Positions 1 through 8,015 of a DNA stretch of 50,917 nucleotides are shown here, in pieces; within the stretch, counting starts at the first letter, position 1, and the number at the start of each line of letters is the position of its first letter. The stretch is from contig NZ_JNWK01000052.1 in the NCBI RefSeq assembly GCF_000716445.1, positions 1 to 50,917 on the forward strand, written 5' to 3'. Source of the DNA: Streptomyces wedmorensis. GTDB lineage: Bacteria > Actinomycetota > Actinomycetes > Streptomycetales > Streptomycetaceae. The notes below the pieces were generated by a model that did not search any database, was not told the origin of the DNA, and saw only the letters and a program-made list of their open reading frames with translations. Position numbers and translations under genes: made by a program.

Positions 1-153
1 CCCAGCGGAACGAATGCCCACAACGGGCGGGGCGAAGGCCCACAACGCGGGGGCGGGGCCGCAACGGGCGGGGCGCAGGCGCGGGGGTGGGTACCGCCCT
101 GCGGGTCGAGGCCCCCGTGGGTGGGGGGCGCGGTCCGCAGGGGGTGGGCCGGG
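1..153. repeat. Non-coding GC-rich repeat stretch
   Basis: No convincing gene. The first 90 bases contain three diverged copies of a unit built on (C)CACAACG or CGCAACG followed by GCGGGGC. One copy forms a small hairpin, GCCC-acaac-GGGC at 17-29, which could help end transcription of the gene whose stop is at 154. Open frames here have atypical composition and no recognisable protein. Confidence 0.5.
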
Positions 154-942
154 TCAGGGGTGGGTGCGGCGGCGGCGATGGGCGGCGGCGGCCACGAGGG
201 CGAGGGCCGCGATCACGCCGGCCGCCGCTGCCGCCGTGGCGGGCGCGGGACGGGACGCGGCGGGAGCCTGGGGCGCGTAGCCGCCGGCCGCGCCGCGGTG
301 GGCGTACGAGGAGCCGGGGAGCTTGTCGGCGTAGGCGCGGGCGACCCGGTCCCGGTAGGCGACGAGTGTCGTGCCGTTGCGGCCGACGGCCCGTATCGCG
401 TCCTCGTCGAGGGGCAGGACCTTCGTGCCCTTCTGGACGTACCACGCGTCGATCTGGGGCTCGCGGAAGACGAGGCCGCCGGGGAGGAGGCGTCCGCCCT
501 GTTCCGCGTAGCGGATCTCGTCGTCGCCGGTGGCGATGTTGACCACCTGCCAGCCGGCCGGTTGGCGGACCGTCCAGAGGGAGGCTTTCCGACCGTCGGA
601 CGCCACGGCCCGGCTGGCGTGGAACTCGACGCGGGCGACGGGCGCTCCCGGCTTTCCGGCGACGAAGTCCGGGGAGAGGATCCGTACCGGCACGGACGCG
701 CCGTCGACGTGCGGGGCGGCGGCGGTGCGGGCGAGGGCGCCGTCGCGGGCGAAGAACCGGGACAGGGTGTCCAGGGTCCGCGGCGCGGAGGCGGCCTGCT
801 CGGGTGTCGGCGCGGGCGGCAGGGTGTCGGTGGCGGACTGGGCGGGCGGCAGGGTGTCGGCGGTGGCCGGGAGGGTTCCGAGGGTGATGAGGGCGGCGGT
901 GAGGAGGCCGGTGGCCGTGGCGCGTGCGGTCATCGTGGTCAC
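154..942 (-). CDS. Secreted, membrane-anchored protein of unknown function, partner of the adjacent cysteine protease
   Basis: A 262-residue protein read from a GTG that overlaps the TGA of the upstream protease gene (GTGA); an ATG nine bases further in (931-933) is an alternative start. It has an N-terminal signal peptide (TGLLTAALITLG core), a Thr/Pro/Ala-rich linker, a central domain of about 130 residues (the part with VPVRILSPDF and RQPAGWQVVNIATGDDE), then an Ala/Pro linker, one transmembrane helix and a positively charged RRRR tail. The ending resembles a membrane stop-transfer anchor; no LPXTG or LAXTG motif is visible. I do not recognise the central domain. Translational coupling to the protease argues for a shared job, for example a surface-tethered substrate, chaperone or inhibitor. 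That role is inference. Confidence 0.75.
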   Translation of the reverse strand: MTTMTARATATGLLTAALITLGTLPATADTLPPAQSATDTLPPAPTPEQAASAPRTLDTLSRFFARDGALARTAAAPHVDGASVPVRILSPDFVAGKPGAPVARVEFHASRAVASDGRKASLWTVRQPAGWQVVNIATGDDEIRYAEQGGRLLPGGLVFREPQIDAWYVQKGTKVLPLDEDAIRAVGRNGTTLVAYRDRVARAYADKLPGSSYAHRGAAGGYAPQAPAASRPAPATAAAAAGVIAALALVAAAAHRRRRTHP

Positions 943-1523
943 GCCCCGATCCGGTAGAGCGAGTGGGTCCAGGAGAACGAGTTGTTGTTCACGTACCAGG
1001 CGTGTGAGGCCCAGTTGTAGCGGTCGCTGGAGGGCCAGGGGTCGCCCCAGTAGACCCAGCTGTTCGCGTCGTCGTAGCCGTAGATCACGTGCATGTGGCC
1101 ACCGCCGCTGGACCACTGGATGCGGGTCTCGACGGGCCGGTTGGCGTTGATCTCGGTCTGGACGGTCGAGTAGCGCAGCCAGCCGTCGACGTACGAGCCG
1201 GGGTTGATGCCGGCCCAGCTGAGACCGGTCTGGACGTTGCCGAGCGTGGCCTGCGAGTTGGGGCAGTCGTAGCCCTGCTGGCGGTTGAAGGCGGCGTTGC
1301 AGAACTGGTTCTGGCTGTAGTTCCGGCCGAACCAGGTGGCGATGGTGTTGCCGCCGGCGGCCCAGCACCAGTTGGTCTTCTGCTGGGCCTGCATGGTGAT
1401 GTTCAGCCTCTTGGAGGCGAGGGCGGCGTCCTCGCCGGCGGGTGCGGCGGCGGCCGGGGTGGTGGGGACGAGGAAGAGGGCGGCTGCGGCGAGTGCCGCG
1501 AGGGACAGTTTTCTGCTGCGCAT
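939..1523 (-). CDS. Secreted papain-like cysteine protease (AvrRpt2/C39-like)
   Basis: A 194-residue exported protein. The signal peptide (MRSRKLSLAALAAAALF, cleavage probably after the Ala-rich TPAAAAP stretch) is followed by a short papain-like domain. The block QKTNWCWAA (about residues 48-56) carries the likely nucleophilic Cys and a preceding Gln, as in the AvrRpt2/papain-like C39 group. GHMHVIYGYDD supplies the likely catalytic His, and WVYWGDPW follows with candidate Asp/Asn residues. The RBS GGGAGGA lies 6 nt before the ATG. A promoter is placed about 70 bp upstream. It forms a two-gene operon with the anchored protein at 154-942. Bacterial members of this fold are usually secreted proteases; the substrate cannot be told from sequence. 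Confidence 0.82.
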   Translation of the reverse strand: MRSRKLSLAALAAAALFLVPTTPAAAAPAGEDAALASKRLNITMQAQQKTNWCWAAGGNTIATWFGRNYSQNQFCNAAFNRQQGYDCPNSQATLGNVQTGLSWAGINPGSYVDGWLRYSTVQTEINANRPVETRIQWSSGGGHMHVIYGYDDANSWVYWGDPWPSSDRYNWASHAWYVNNNSFSWTHSLYRIGA

Positions 1524-1591
1524 CGCGTTCCTCCCAAGCGGGGGGTGTGGGGATGTGGGGGGTGGAGGAGCGCGTCCGGACGCTGGTCAGG

Positions 1592-1620
1592 AGCATCTTC
1601 CGTTGTCCGGAACGGGTCAA
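1592..1620 (-). promoter_or_regulatory. Promoter of the cysteine protease operon
   Basis: On the minus strand TTGACC (1615-1620), a 17-nt spacer and GATGCT (1592-1597) give a vegetative-type promoter. The leader to the ATG is roughly 60 nt. Confidence 0.6.
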
Positions 1621-1648
1621 CACGCTTCAATGCGGGGTGACATCGGAC

Positions 1649-1677
1649 TGTGAACGGTGTGACCCGGGTGTGAACGG
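1649..1677. repeat. Three TGTGA(A/C)C repeats in the divergent promoter region
   Basis: TGTGAACGG (1649), TGTGACCCGG (1658) and TGTGAACGG (1669) lie in direct repeat at 9 and 11 bp steps, between the protease promoter and the regulator start. This is a candidate operator for the neighbouring XRE-type regulator. Confidence 0.4.
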
Positions 1678-1759
1678 ACGCCCTCGGCCCACCTGCCCGC
1701 CCACCCCACGCGGCGCGACGGTCCGCACCCCCACCGTGAATGTTCACCGAGGAGTCCTC

Positions 1760-2689
1760 GTGAGCCACACCGAGGCCGATCTGGCGCAGCTGCTGCACAC
1801 CGGCCCCTTCCATCTGGCGCTGCGCACCGCGTTCGCGGTGCGCGGCCTGCCGCTCCAGCGGGTCCAGCACCATCTCGCGCACCGGGGCGTCAAGGTCGGG
1901 GTGACGAGTCTGAGCTACTGGCAGCAGGGTGCCCGCCGCCCGCAGCGGCCGGAGTCCCTGAAGGCCGTCCGCGCCCTGGAGGAGGTGCTCCAGTTGCCGG
2001 GGAACTCGCTGCTGCGGCTCCTGACGGAGGACGCGGCCGCCCGGTCCGAGGGGGAGCGTCCGGCGACCCGCTCGTACCGCTCACTGGTGGAGGCGTCCGG
2101 CTCGGTGGAGGAGCTGCTCGCGGAGCTGGACGTGCCGACGGACGGTGGGCTGCACACGGTGGGGCACCACGAGCGGGTACGGATCGGGGCGGGGCGGGAG
2201 CTGGTCGGCCGGGAGTCGCAGCACGTGGTGCGGGCGCACCGGAACGGCGTCGACCGCTACCTCGCCATCCACCACGGGGATCCGGGCTGCGACCCGTCCC
2301 GGGTGGCGGTGCGGGCGGTGGAGAACTGCCGCGCCGGGCGGGTGCGGTGGCATGCCGGGTCGGGCGTGCTGGTCGCGGAGCTGCTCTTCGACGCGCGGCT
2401 GCGGGCCGGGGACACGTACCTCTTCTCGTACGGCTTCGAGGACGGTACGGCGGGTCCGAGCGGGGAGTACGTGCGCGGCTTCAGCTTCGCGGGCGGGCAG
2501 TACGCGCTCCAGGTCCGCTTCGACGAGGCCGCGCTTCCGGTGCGCTGCCGGAGGTTCGCGCAGGCTTCGGCGGGTGCGCCGCGCGGGGGCCGGGCGGAGC
2601 TGACGCTGAGCGGCCGGCACCGCACGGTGCACCTCGTGGAGCAGGGCGTGCGCCCGGGGATCCTGGGGATCGACTGGGACTGGGCGTGA
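1760..2689 (+). CDS. XRE-family (helix-turn-helix) transcriptional regulator with large C-terminal domain
   Basis: A 309-residue protein starting at GTG 1760. GAGGAG (1749-1754) sits 5 nt upstream and decides this start over an in-frame GTG at 1736. Residues about 25-85 form a HTH_3-like domain: a helix at GLPLQRVQHHLAHRG, then TSLSYWQQGARRPQRPESL as the recognition region, typical of XRE proteins that read Y-W-(Q/E)-x-G-x-R-(R/x)-P. The rest (about 110-309) is a beta-rich domain ending in GILGIDWDWA; I do not assign it, but it may sense a ligand. The gene diverges from the protease operon, with direct repeats between them, and converges on the Rieske gene with only 9 bp between stops. Regulation of the protease pair is inference. 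Confidence 0.72.
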   Translation: MSHTEADLAQLLHTGPFHLALRTAFAVRGLPLQRVQHHLAHRGVKVGVTSLSYWQQGARRPQRPESLKAVRALEEVLQLPGNSLLRLLTEDAAARSEGERPATRSYRSLVEASGSVEELLAELDVPTDGGLHTVGHHERVRIGAGRELVGRESQHVVRAHRNGVDRYLAIHHGDPGCDPSRVAVRAVENCRAGRVRWHAGSGVLVAELLFDARLRAGDTYLFSYGFEDGTAGPSGEYVRGFSFAGGQYALQVRFDEAALPVRCRRFAQASAGAPRGGRAELTLSGRHRTVHLVEQGVRPGILGIDWDWA

Positions 2690-2698
2690 GCCTCCGGC

Positions 2699-3124
2699 TC
2701 AGGCCTCGGGGCCGGCGACCAGCGTGCCGTTCTCGACGCGGATGGGGACCTCGGGGAGGGGGACGGTGGCCGGGCCGCGGAGTGCCTTGCCGGTCGTCAC
2801 GTCGAAGCGGCTGCCGTGGCACGGGCAGTTGCCCTCGTTCTCCTCGACCTTGTCGAGGACGCAGCCCGCGTGGGTGCACTGGGCGCTGAACGCCTTGTAC
2901 TGGCCCTTGGCCGGGCAGCTCACCACCAGCCGCTGCTCGCGGTAGAGCTTGGCCCCGCCGACCGGGACCTCGTCCGGGGCGCCGAGCGGGACCGGCGCGG
3001 TCGGCGTCGGGACCTCGGCGTGGCCGAGCTTGGACTCGGTGGAGCAGGCGGCGACTCCCAGCCCGGCGGCACCGGCGAGAGCCGCGCCCTTCAGTACGGT
3101 GCGGCGGCTGGACTGGCCGGACAT
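2699..3124 (-). CDS. Rieske [2Fe-2S] protein, Tat-exported lipoprotein
   Basis: A 141-residue protein. The N terminus combines a twin-arginine motif (SSRRTVLKG) with a lipobox (LGVAAC), so it should be folded with its cluster in the cytoplasm, exported by Tat and lipid-anchored outside. The C-terminal half is a small Rieske domain with both cluster-binding boxes: CTHAGC (Cys and His, about residue 86) and CPCHGS (about 104). Length and layout match the short stand-alone Streptomyces Rieske proteins, not QcrA, which has extra membrane helices. Start is the ATG at 3122-3124, with GGAG about 5 nt upstream; an upstream ATG would put the Tat motif too far in. The electron partner is unknown and no oxidase subunit is adjacent. 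Confidence 0.88.
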   Translation of the reverse strand: MSGQSSRRTVLKGAALAGAAGLGVAACSTESKLGHAEVPTPTAPVPLGAPDEVPVGGAKLYREQRLVVSCPAKGQYKAFSAQCTHAGCVLDKVEENEGNCPCHGSRFDVTTGKALRGPATVPLPEVPIRVENGTLVAGPEA

Positions 3125-3254
3125 GAGCGCTCCACGGTGAGATCGGGGACAAGACACCCCAGGGGTGACCGAACCGACGATACCGGCGCCCTCCCCCACC
3201 CCGACGGCCGCCCCTGACCTGGCCGCGGATCCCGCTCGTCACGGTGCGGCGTAC

Positions 3255-3282
3255 GGCAGGGCCCCCGGGCGGGGGCCCTGCC
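3255..3282 (-). terminator. Intrinsic terminator of uvrA
   Basis: A perfect 12-bp inverted repeat, GGCAGGGCCCCC / GGGGGCCCTGCC with a 4-nt loop, starting 7 nt beyond the uvrA stop. There is no clear U-run, as is common in Streptomyces. Confidence 0.7.
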
Positions 3283-3288
3283 GGGACG

Positions 3289-6200
3289 TCACGCCTTGCG
3301 GGCCCGGGGCGTCGCCTTCTTGGCGGTGGCCTTGGTGGCCGTCGCCTTGGTGGCCGCGGCCTTGGTGGCGGTCTTCTTCGCCGGGGCGGCCTTCTTGGCG
3401 GGGGCCTTCTTGGCCGCCGCCTTCTTGGTGCCGCGGGCCGCCGGGATGGTGACGCCGGCGTCGCTGATCCGGTCGGCGCCGAGGATCTCGCGGAGGAACT
3501 TGCCGGTGTGGCTCTCCGGGACGGAGGCGACCTCCTCCGGCGTGCCCTCGGCGATGACCAGACCACCGCCGCTGCCGCCCTCGGGGCCCATGTCGACGAC
3601 CCAGTCCGCGGTCTTGATGACATCGAGGTTGTGCTCGATGACGATCACCGAGTTGCCCTTGTCGACCAGGCCGGACAGGACCTTGATCAGCTTCGAGATG
3701 TCCTCGAAGTGCAGACCGGTGGTCGGCTCGTCCAGGACGTAGACCGTGCGGCCCGTCGAGCGCTTCTGGAGCTCGGAGGCGAGCTTGACGCGCTGCGCCT
3801 CGCCGCCGGAGAGCGTCGGCGCCGACTGTCCGAGGCGGACGTACCCGAGGCCGACCTCGGTGAGCGTGCGCAGGTGCCGGGCGATGGTGGGGACGGCCTC
3901 GAAGAAGCCGAGGGCCTCCTCGATCGGCATGTCCAGGACCTCGGCGATGGACTTGCCCTTGTAGTGGACCTCCAGGGTCTCCCGGTTGTACCGGTCGCCG
4001 TGGCAGACCTCGCACGGGACGTAGACGTCCGGGAGGAAGTTCATCTCGATCTTGATCGTGCCGTCGCCGGAGCAGTTCTCGCAGCGGCCGCCCTTGACGT
4101 TGAAGGAGAACCGGCCGGGCAGGTAGCCCCTGACCTTGGCCTCCATCGTCTCGGCGAAGAGCTTGCGGACGTGGTCGAAGACGCCGGTGTAGGTCGCGGG
4201 GTTCGACCGCGGGGTGCGGCCGATCGGCGACTGGTCGACGTGCACGACCTTGTCGACGAGGTCGTCGCCGTCCACGCGCGTGTGCCGTCCGGGCACCGAC
4301 TTGGCGCCGTTGAGCTCGCGCGCCAGGTGGGTGTACAGGATGTCGTTGACCAGGGTCGACTTGCCGGAGCCGGAGACTCCGGTGACGGCCGTGAGGACGC
4401 CCAGCGGGAAGGAGACGTCGATGTCCCGCAGGTTGTTCTCGCGGGCCCCGTGCACGGTCAGCCGGCGTCCGGGGTCCACGGGGCGGCGGATCTCCGGGGT
4501 GGCGATCGCCCTGCGGCCGGACAGGTACTGCCCGGTCATCGACTCCTCGTTGGCGAGGAGCTCCTTCAGGGAGCCGGAGTGGACGACCTTGCCGCCGTGC
4601 TCGCCGGCGCCGGGGCCGATGTCGACGACCCAGTCCGCGACCTTGATGGTGTCCTCGTCGTGCTCGACGACGATGAGCGTGTTGCCCATGTCGCGGAGCC
4701 GGACCAGGGTCTCGATGAGCCGGTGGTTGTCGCGCTGGTGGAGACCGATGGACGGCTCGTCGAGCACGTACAGCACGCCGACCAGGCCGGAGCCGATCTG
4801 GGTGGCGAGCCGGATGCGCTGGGCCTCGCCGCCGGAGAGGGTGCCCGCGGCCCGGTTGAGCGAGAGGTAGTCGAGGCCGACGTCGACGAGGAAGCGCAGC
4901 CGCTCGTTGACCTCCTTGAGGACCCGCTCGGCGATCTTCTTGTCGCGGTCGTTGAGCGTCAGCCGGGCCAGGAACTCGGCGCAGTCGCTGATGGACATCG
5001 CGGAGACCTCGGCGATGGACCGGTCCATGACCGTGACCGCGAGGACGATCGGCTTGAGGCGGCTGCCCTCACAGGTGGGGCAGGGCACCTCGCGCATGTA
5101 GCCCTCGAAGCGCTCGCGGCTCGAGTCGCTCTCGGCCTCGGTGTGGCGCCGCTTGACGAAGGAGACGGCGCCCTCGAAGGCGGGCGTGGTGTAGGCCCGC
5201 TCGCGGCCGTACCGGTTGCGGTAGCGGACCTCGACCTGGGTCTTGTGGCCGTGCATCAGGGCCTTCTTGGCGCGCTGCGGCAGTCCCGCGTACGGGATGT
5301 CCGTGCGGAAGCCGAGGGCCTGCGAGAGGCCGCCGATGAGCCGGCCGAAGTACTCCTTGGTGTGGCCGTGCGACCAGGGGTGGATGGCGCCCTCGTCGAG
5401 GGACTTGTCCTCGTCGGGGACGACCAGCTCGGGGTCGACCTCCATGCGGGTGCCGATGCCGGTGCAGTCGGGGCAGGCGCCGAAGGGCGAGTTGAAGGAG
5501 AAGGAGCGGGGCTCCAGCTCCTCGAAGGACAGGTCGTCGTACGGGCAGTACAGGTGCTCCGAGTACATCCGCTCGCGCTCGGGGTCGTCCTCGGGGAGGT
5601 CGACGAAGTCGAGCACGACCATGCCGCCGGAGAGTCCGAGCGCGGTCTCCACGGAGTCGGTGAGCCGGCGCTTGGCGCTGTCCTTCACGGTGAGGCGGTC
5701 GACGACCACCTCGATCGTGTGCTTCTCCTGCTTCTTCAGCGTCGGCGGCTCGCTGAGCTGGATCGTCCGCCCGTCGACCCGGGCACGGCTGTAGCCCTTG
5801 GTCTGGAGGTCGGCGAAGAGGTCGACGAACTCGCCCTTCCGCTCGCGCACGAGCGGCGAGAGGACCTGGAAGCGGCTGCCCTCGGGCAGTTCCAGGACCT
5901 TGTCGACGATGGCCTGCGGCGACTGGCGCGAGATCGGGCGGCGGCACTCGGGACAGTGCGGCTTGCCGATACGGGCGAAGAGCAGCCGGAGGTAGTCGTA
6001 GACCTCGGTGATGGTGCCGACCGTCGAGCGCGGGTTGCGCGAGGTCGACTTCTGGTCGATGGAGACGGCGGGCGACAGACCTTCGATGAAGTCGACGTCC
6101 GGCTTGTCCATCTGGCCGAGGAACTGCCGGGCGTACGAGGAGAGCGACTCGACGTACCGGCGCTGCCCCTCGGCGAAGATCGTGTCGAACGCGAGGGAGG

Positions 6201-6315
6201 ACTTGCCCGATCCCGAGAGCCCGGTGAAGACGATGAGGGAGTCACGCGGGAGGTCGAGCGAGACGTTCTTGAGGTTGTGCTCGCGAGCGCCACGGACGAT
6301 GAGACGGTCGGCCAC
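3289..6315 (-). CDS. uvrA: UvrABC system protein A (excinuclease ABC, damage recognition ATPase)
   Basis: UvrA is the dimeric ATPase that recognises bulky DNA damage and loads UvrB in nucleotide excision repair. The product is about 1008 residues from the GTG at 6315 ([15 protein letters not shown] once initiated). Two ABC modules are clear: Walker [11 protein letters not shown] at 31-40 and [10 protein letters not shown] near 645; signature LSGGEAQR near 495 and 835; and zinc-binding Cys pairs ([28 protein letters not shown]). The last about 50 residues form a Lys/Ala/Thr-rich tail ([19 protein letters not shown]) resembling histone H1 or HU tails, beyond the normal family end. It is transcribed alone and ends at a strong hairpin. 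No PafBC-type or LexA-type site was visible upstream. Confidence 0.97.
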   Translation of the reverse strand: MADRLIVRGAREHNLKNVSLDLPRDSLIVFTGLSGSGKSSLAFDTIFAEGQRRYVESLSSYARQFLGQMDKPDVDFIEGLSPAVSIDQKSTSRNPRSTVGTITEVYDYLRLLFARIGKPHCPECRRPISRQSPQAIVDKVLELPEGSRFQVLSPLVRERKGEFVDLFADLQTKGYSRARVDGRTIQLSEPPTLKKQEKHTIEVVVDRLTVKDSAKRRLTDSVETALGLSGGMVVLDFVDLPEDDPERERMYSEHLYCPYDDLSFEELEPRSFSFNSPFGACPDCTGIGTRMEVDPELVVPDEDKSLDEGAIHPWSHGHTKEYFGRLIGGLSQALGFRTDIPYAGLPQRAKKALMHGHKTQVEVRYRNRYGRERAYTTPAFEGAVSFVKRRHTEAESDSSRERFEGYMREVPCPTCEGSRLKPIVLAVTVMDRSIAEVSAMSISDCAEFLARLTLNDRDKKIAERVLKEVNERLRFLVDVGLDYLSLNRAAGTLSGGEAQRIRLATQIGSGLVGVLYVLDEPSIGLHQRDNHRLIETLVRLRDMGNTLIVVEHDEDTIKVADWVVDIGPGAGEHGGKVVHSGSLKELLANEESMTGQYLSGRRAIATPEIRRPVDPGRRLTVHGARENNLRDIDVSFPLGVLTAVTGVSGSGKSTLVNDILYTHLARELNGAKSVPGRHTRVDGDDLVDKVVHVDQSPIGRTPRSNPATYTGVFDHVRKLFAETMEAKVRGYLPGRFSFNVKGGRCENCSGDGTIKIEMNFLPDVYVPCEVCHGDRYNRETLEVHYKGKSIAEVLDMPIEEALGFFEAVPTIARHLRTLTEVGLGYVRLGQSAPTLSGGEAQRVKLASELQKRSTGRTVYVLDEPTTGLHFEDISKLIKVLSGLVDKGNSVIVIEHNLDVIKTADWVVDMGPEGGSGGGLVIAEGTPEEVASVPESHTGKFLREILGADRISDAGVTIPAARGTKKAAAKKAPAKKAAPAKKTATKAAATKATATKATAKKATPRARKA

Positions 6316-6506
6316 GCCGGTCCGCACCTTTCTTGAGAGAGCGGATGTGCCTGACACACCCAACAACCAAGGATGCCGGATGCTTCCGTCGAGCCTATAG
6401 CACGCACATTCGATTTCCGGCCGCTCGGAGACCGCTTCACCCGAACGAGTGGCGGCTCCGGGCCGCGGAGCCCCCGCCGACCTGGCCGGACCGGTACGGC
6501 ACCCCC

Positions 6507-6512
6507 TAGGGT
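6507..6512 (+). promoter_or_regulatory. -10 box of leaderless mRNA for the MDMPI-type gene
   Basis: TAGGGT lies 7 nt before the ATG at 6520, so transcription should start at or next to the start codon. No RBS is present. Confidence 0.6.
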
Positions 6513-6519
6513 CGGCGCC

Positions 6520-7245
6520 ATGATCGACCACGAACTCGACCTTGCCTCCGTCCGCGAAGCGACCGACCGGCTGATCGCCGACGTCGCCTCATGGGACAAC
6601 GCCGCGGCGGCCGAGCCGTCACGGCTTCCCGGCTGGACCCGCGGCCACGTCCTCGCCCACCTCGCCCGTAACGCCGACGCTCTGGTCAACGTCCTCCAGG
6701 GCCTGCCCATGTACACGGACGCCGCGACCCGCGACGCCGACATCGAGCGCGACTCCGCCCGCCCCCTCGACGTCCACCTCGCCGACCTGCGCGAGTCCGC
6801 CGACCGCTTCCAGGCCGTGGGCGCCGAGCCCGCCGACTGGACCCGCACGGTCGAGCTCCGCAACGGCGTCACCGACAGCGCCTCCCGGATCCCCTTCCGC
6901 CGCTGGGTGGAGGTCGCCCTGCACCACGTCGACCTGGGCGTCGGCTACGAGCTGGAGGACCTGCCGGAGGAGTTCGTGCTGCGGGAGATCGACTTCCTGG
7001 CGGACCGGTTCGCGGGCCACGAGGACGTGCCGTCGACCGCCGTCCGCGCCGACGAGGGCCGCATCTGGACTCAGGGCGGAGGACTGCGGGAAGGCGGCAT
7101 CTGGACGACCGGCGGGGGCGCCGAGGGAGCTCCCGTGGCCGTCTCCGGCCCCGCGCCCGAGCTCCTCGGCTGGCTCGCCGGCCGCCGTGACGGCTCCGCC
7201 CTGAAGGTCGAGGGAGGCTCTCTGCCCGCGCTTCCGGCGCTGTAG
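6520..7245 (+). CDS. Maleylpyruvate isomerase family, mycothiol-dependent (DinB-like) enzyme
   Basis: A 241-residue protein of the MDMPI/DinB fold. The N-terminal four-helix bundle has the family pattern [23 protein letters not shown] (about residues 29-51), with the first metal-ligand His in HVLAHLA. A second block, [19 protein letters not shown], supplies the further His residues (HHVD) expected to bind the divalent metal. The C-terminal part (IWTTGGG...[18 protein letters not shown]) matches the MDMPI C-terminal domain. Such proteins use mycothiol, the actinobacterial thiol, for isomerisation or S-transfer; the substrate of this one is unknown. It is the first of three co-oriented genes (with the hydrolase and the MFS transporter), each with its own leaderless-type promoter. 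Confidence 0.85.
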   Translation: MIDHELDLASVREATDRLIADVASWDNAAAAEPSRLPGWTRGHVLAHLARNADALVNVLQGLPMYTDAATRDADIERDSARPLDVHLADLRESADRFQAVGAEPADWTRTVELRNGVTDSASRIPFRRWVEVALHHVDLGVGYELEDLPEEFVLREIDFLADRFAGHEDVPSTAVRADEGRIWTQGGGLREGGIWTTGGGAEGAPVAVSGPAPELLGWLAGRRDGSALKVEGGSLPALPAL

Positions 7246-7268
7246 CCGCCACCGTCATCCCCCGGAGC

Positions 7269-7274
7269 TAGTCT
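7269..7274 (+). promoter_or_regulatory. -10 box of leaderless mRNA for the MBL-fold gene
   Basis: TAGTCT ends 6 nt before the ATG at 7281, and no RBS precedes the ATG. Confidence 0.6.
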
Positions 7275-7280
7275 GAGGCC

Positions 7281-7937
7281 ATGACGTACAGCGGAGTGGT
7301 GAAGGTCGGCGGTCCTGCGGACGTGCACGAGCTGACGGACCTGATGATCTCGAAGGTCTCGGTCGGCCCGATGGACAACAACGCGTATCTGCTGCGCTGC
7401 CGGGCGACCGGCGAGCAGCTGCTGATCGACGCGGCGAACGACGCGGACACGCTCCTCACGCTGATCGGTGACGACGGCATCACCGCCGTCGTCACCACCC
7501 ACCGGCACGGCGACCACTGGCAGGCGCTCGCCCGGGTGGTCGCGGCGACCGGAGCCCGGACCTACGCGGGCGCGTACGACGCGGAGGGCATCCCGGTCGC
7601 GACCGACGTGCCCGTCGAGGACGGCGACACGATCCGGGTGGGCCGGGTCGAGCTGACCGCCCGTCGGCTGGTCGGGCACACGCCGGGCTCCATCGCCCTC
7701 GTGTACGACGACCCGCACGGCCACCCCCACGTCTTCACCGGCGACTGCCTCTTCCCCGGCGGCGTGGGCAACACCTGGAAGGACCCGGAGGCCTTCACGA
7801 GCCTGATCCACGACGTGGAGACCAAGCTCTTCGCGGTCCTGCCGGACGAGTCCTGGATCTACCCGGGCCACGGCAAGGACACCACGCTCGGTGACGAGCG
7901 TCCGCACCTCGCGGAGTGGCGCGAGCGCGGCTGGTGA
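7281..7937 (+). CDS. Metallo-beta-lactamase-fold hydrolase (glyoxalase II-like)
   Basis: A 218-residue MBL-fold protein. The metal motif THRHGDHW (HxHxDH) is near residues 73-80. The later ligands are the His in RLVGHTPGSIALV, the Asp in FTGDCLFPGGVG and the His in YPGHGKDT. The order and spacing match glyoxalase II-like hydrolases such as YcbL or the mycothiol-linked thioester hydrolases. The neighbouring mycothiol-dependent MDMPI protein fits a thiol-dependent detoxification role, but the substrate is inference. The leaderless promoter indicates an independent transcript. The size is typical for the subgroup. Confidence 0.88.
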   Translation: MTYSGVVKVGGPADVHELTDLMISKVSVGPMDNNAYLLRCRATGEQLLIDAANDADTLLTLIGDDGITAVVTTHRHGDHWQALARVVAATGARTYAGAYDAEGIPVATDVPVEDGDTIRVGRVELTARRLVGHTPGSIALVYDDPHGHPHVFTGDCLFPGGVGNTWKDPEAFTSLIHDVETKLFAVLPDESWIYPGHGKDTTLGDERPHLAEWRERGW

Positions 7938-8002
7938 CGACCGGCGCGCGGCCGCCGAGCTGCGCGCCTCCGCACGCCCCCGTAACCCGGACGGCGGCGG
8001 GG

Positions 8003-8008
8003 TAGTTG
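8003..8008 (+). promoter_or_regulatory. -10 box of leaderless mRNA for the MFS gene
   Basis: TAGTTG ends 7 nt before the ATG at 8016, and there is no RBS. Confidence 0.45.
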
Positions 8009-8015
8009 GCGCGAC

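Noticed and set aside
3244..6336. Open frame of over 1000 codons on the plus strand opposite uvrA
   Set aside because: It is the antisense shadow of a certain uvrA. It encodes an Asp/Val/Leu/Gly-rich sequence with no domain, as expected from GC-biased third positions.
6316..6519. LexA box or PafBC element upstream of uvrA
   Set aside because: Only half-matches (TCGAATGTGC; TGTGCGTG without correct -10 spacing) were found.
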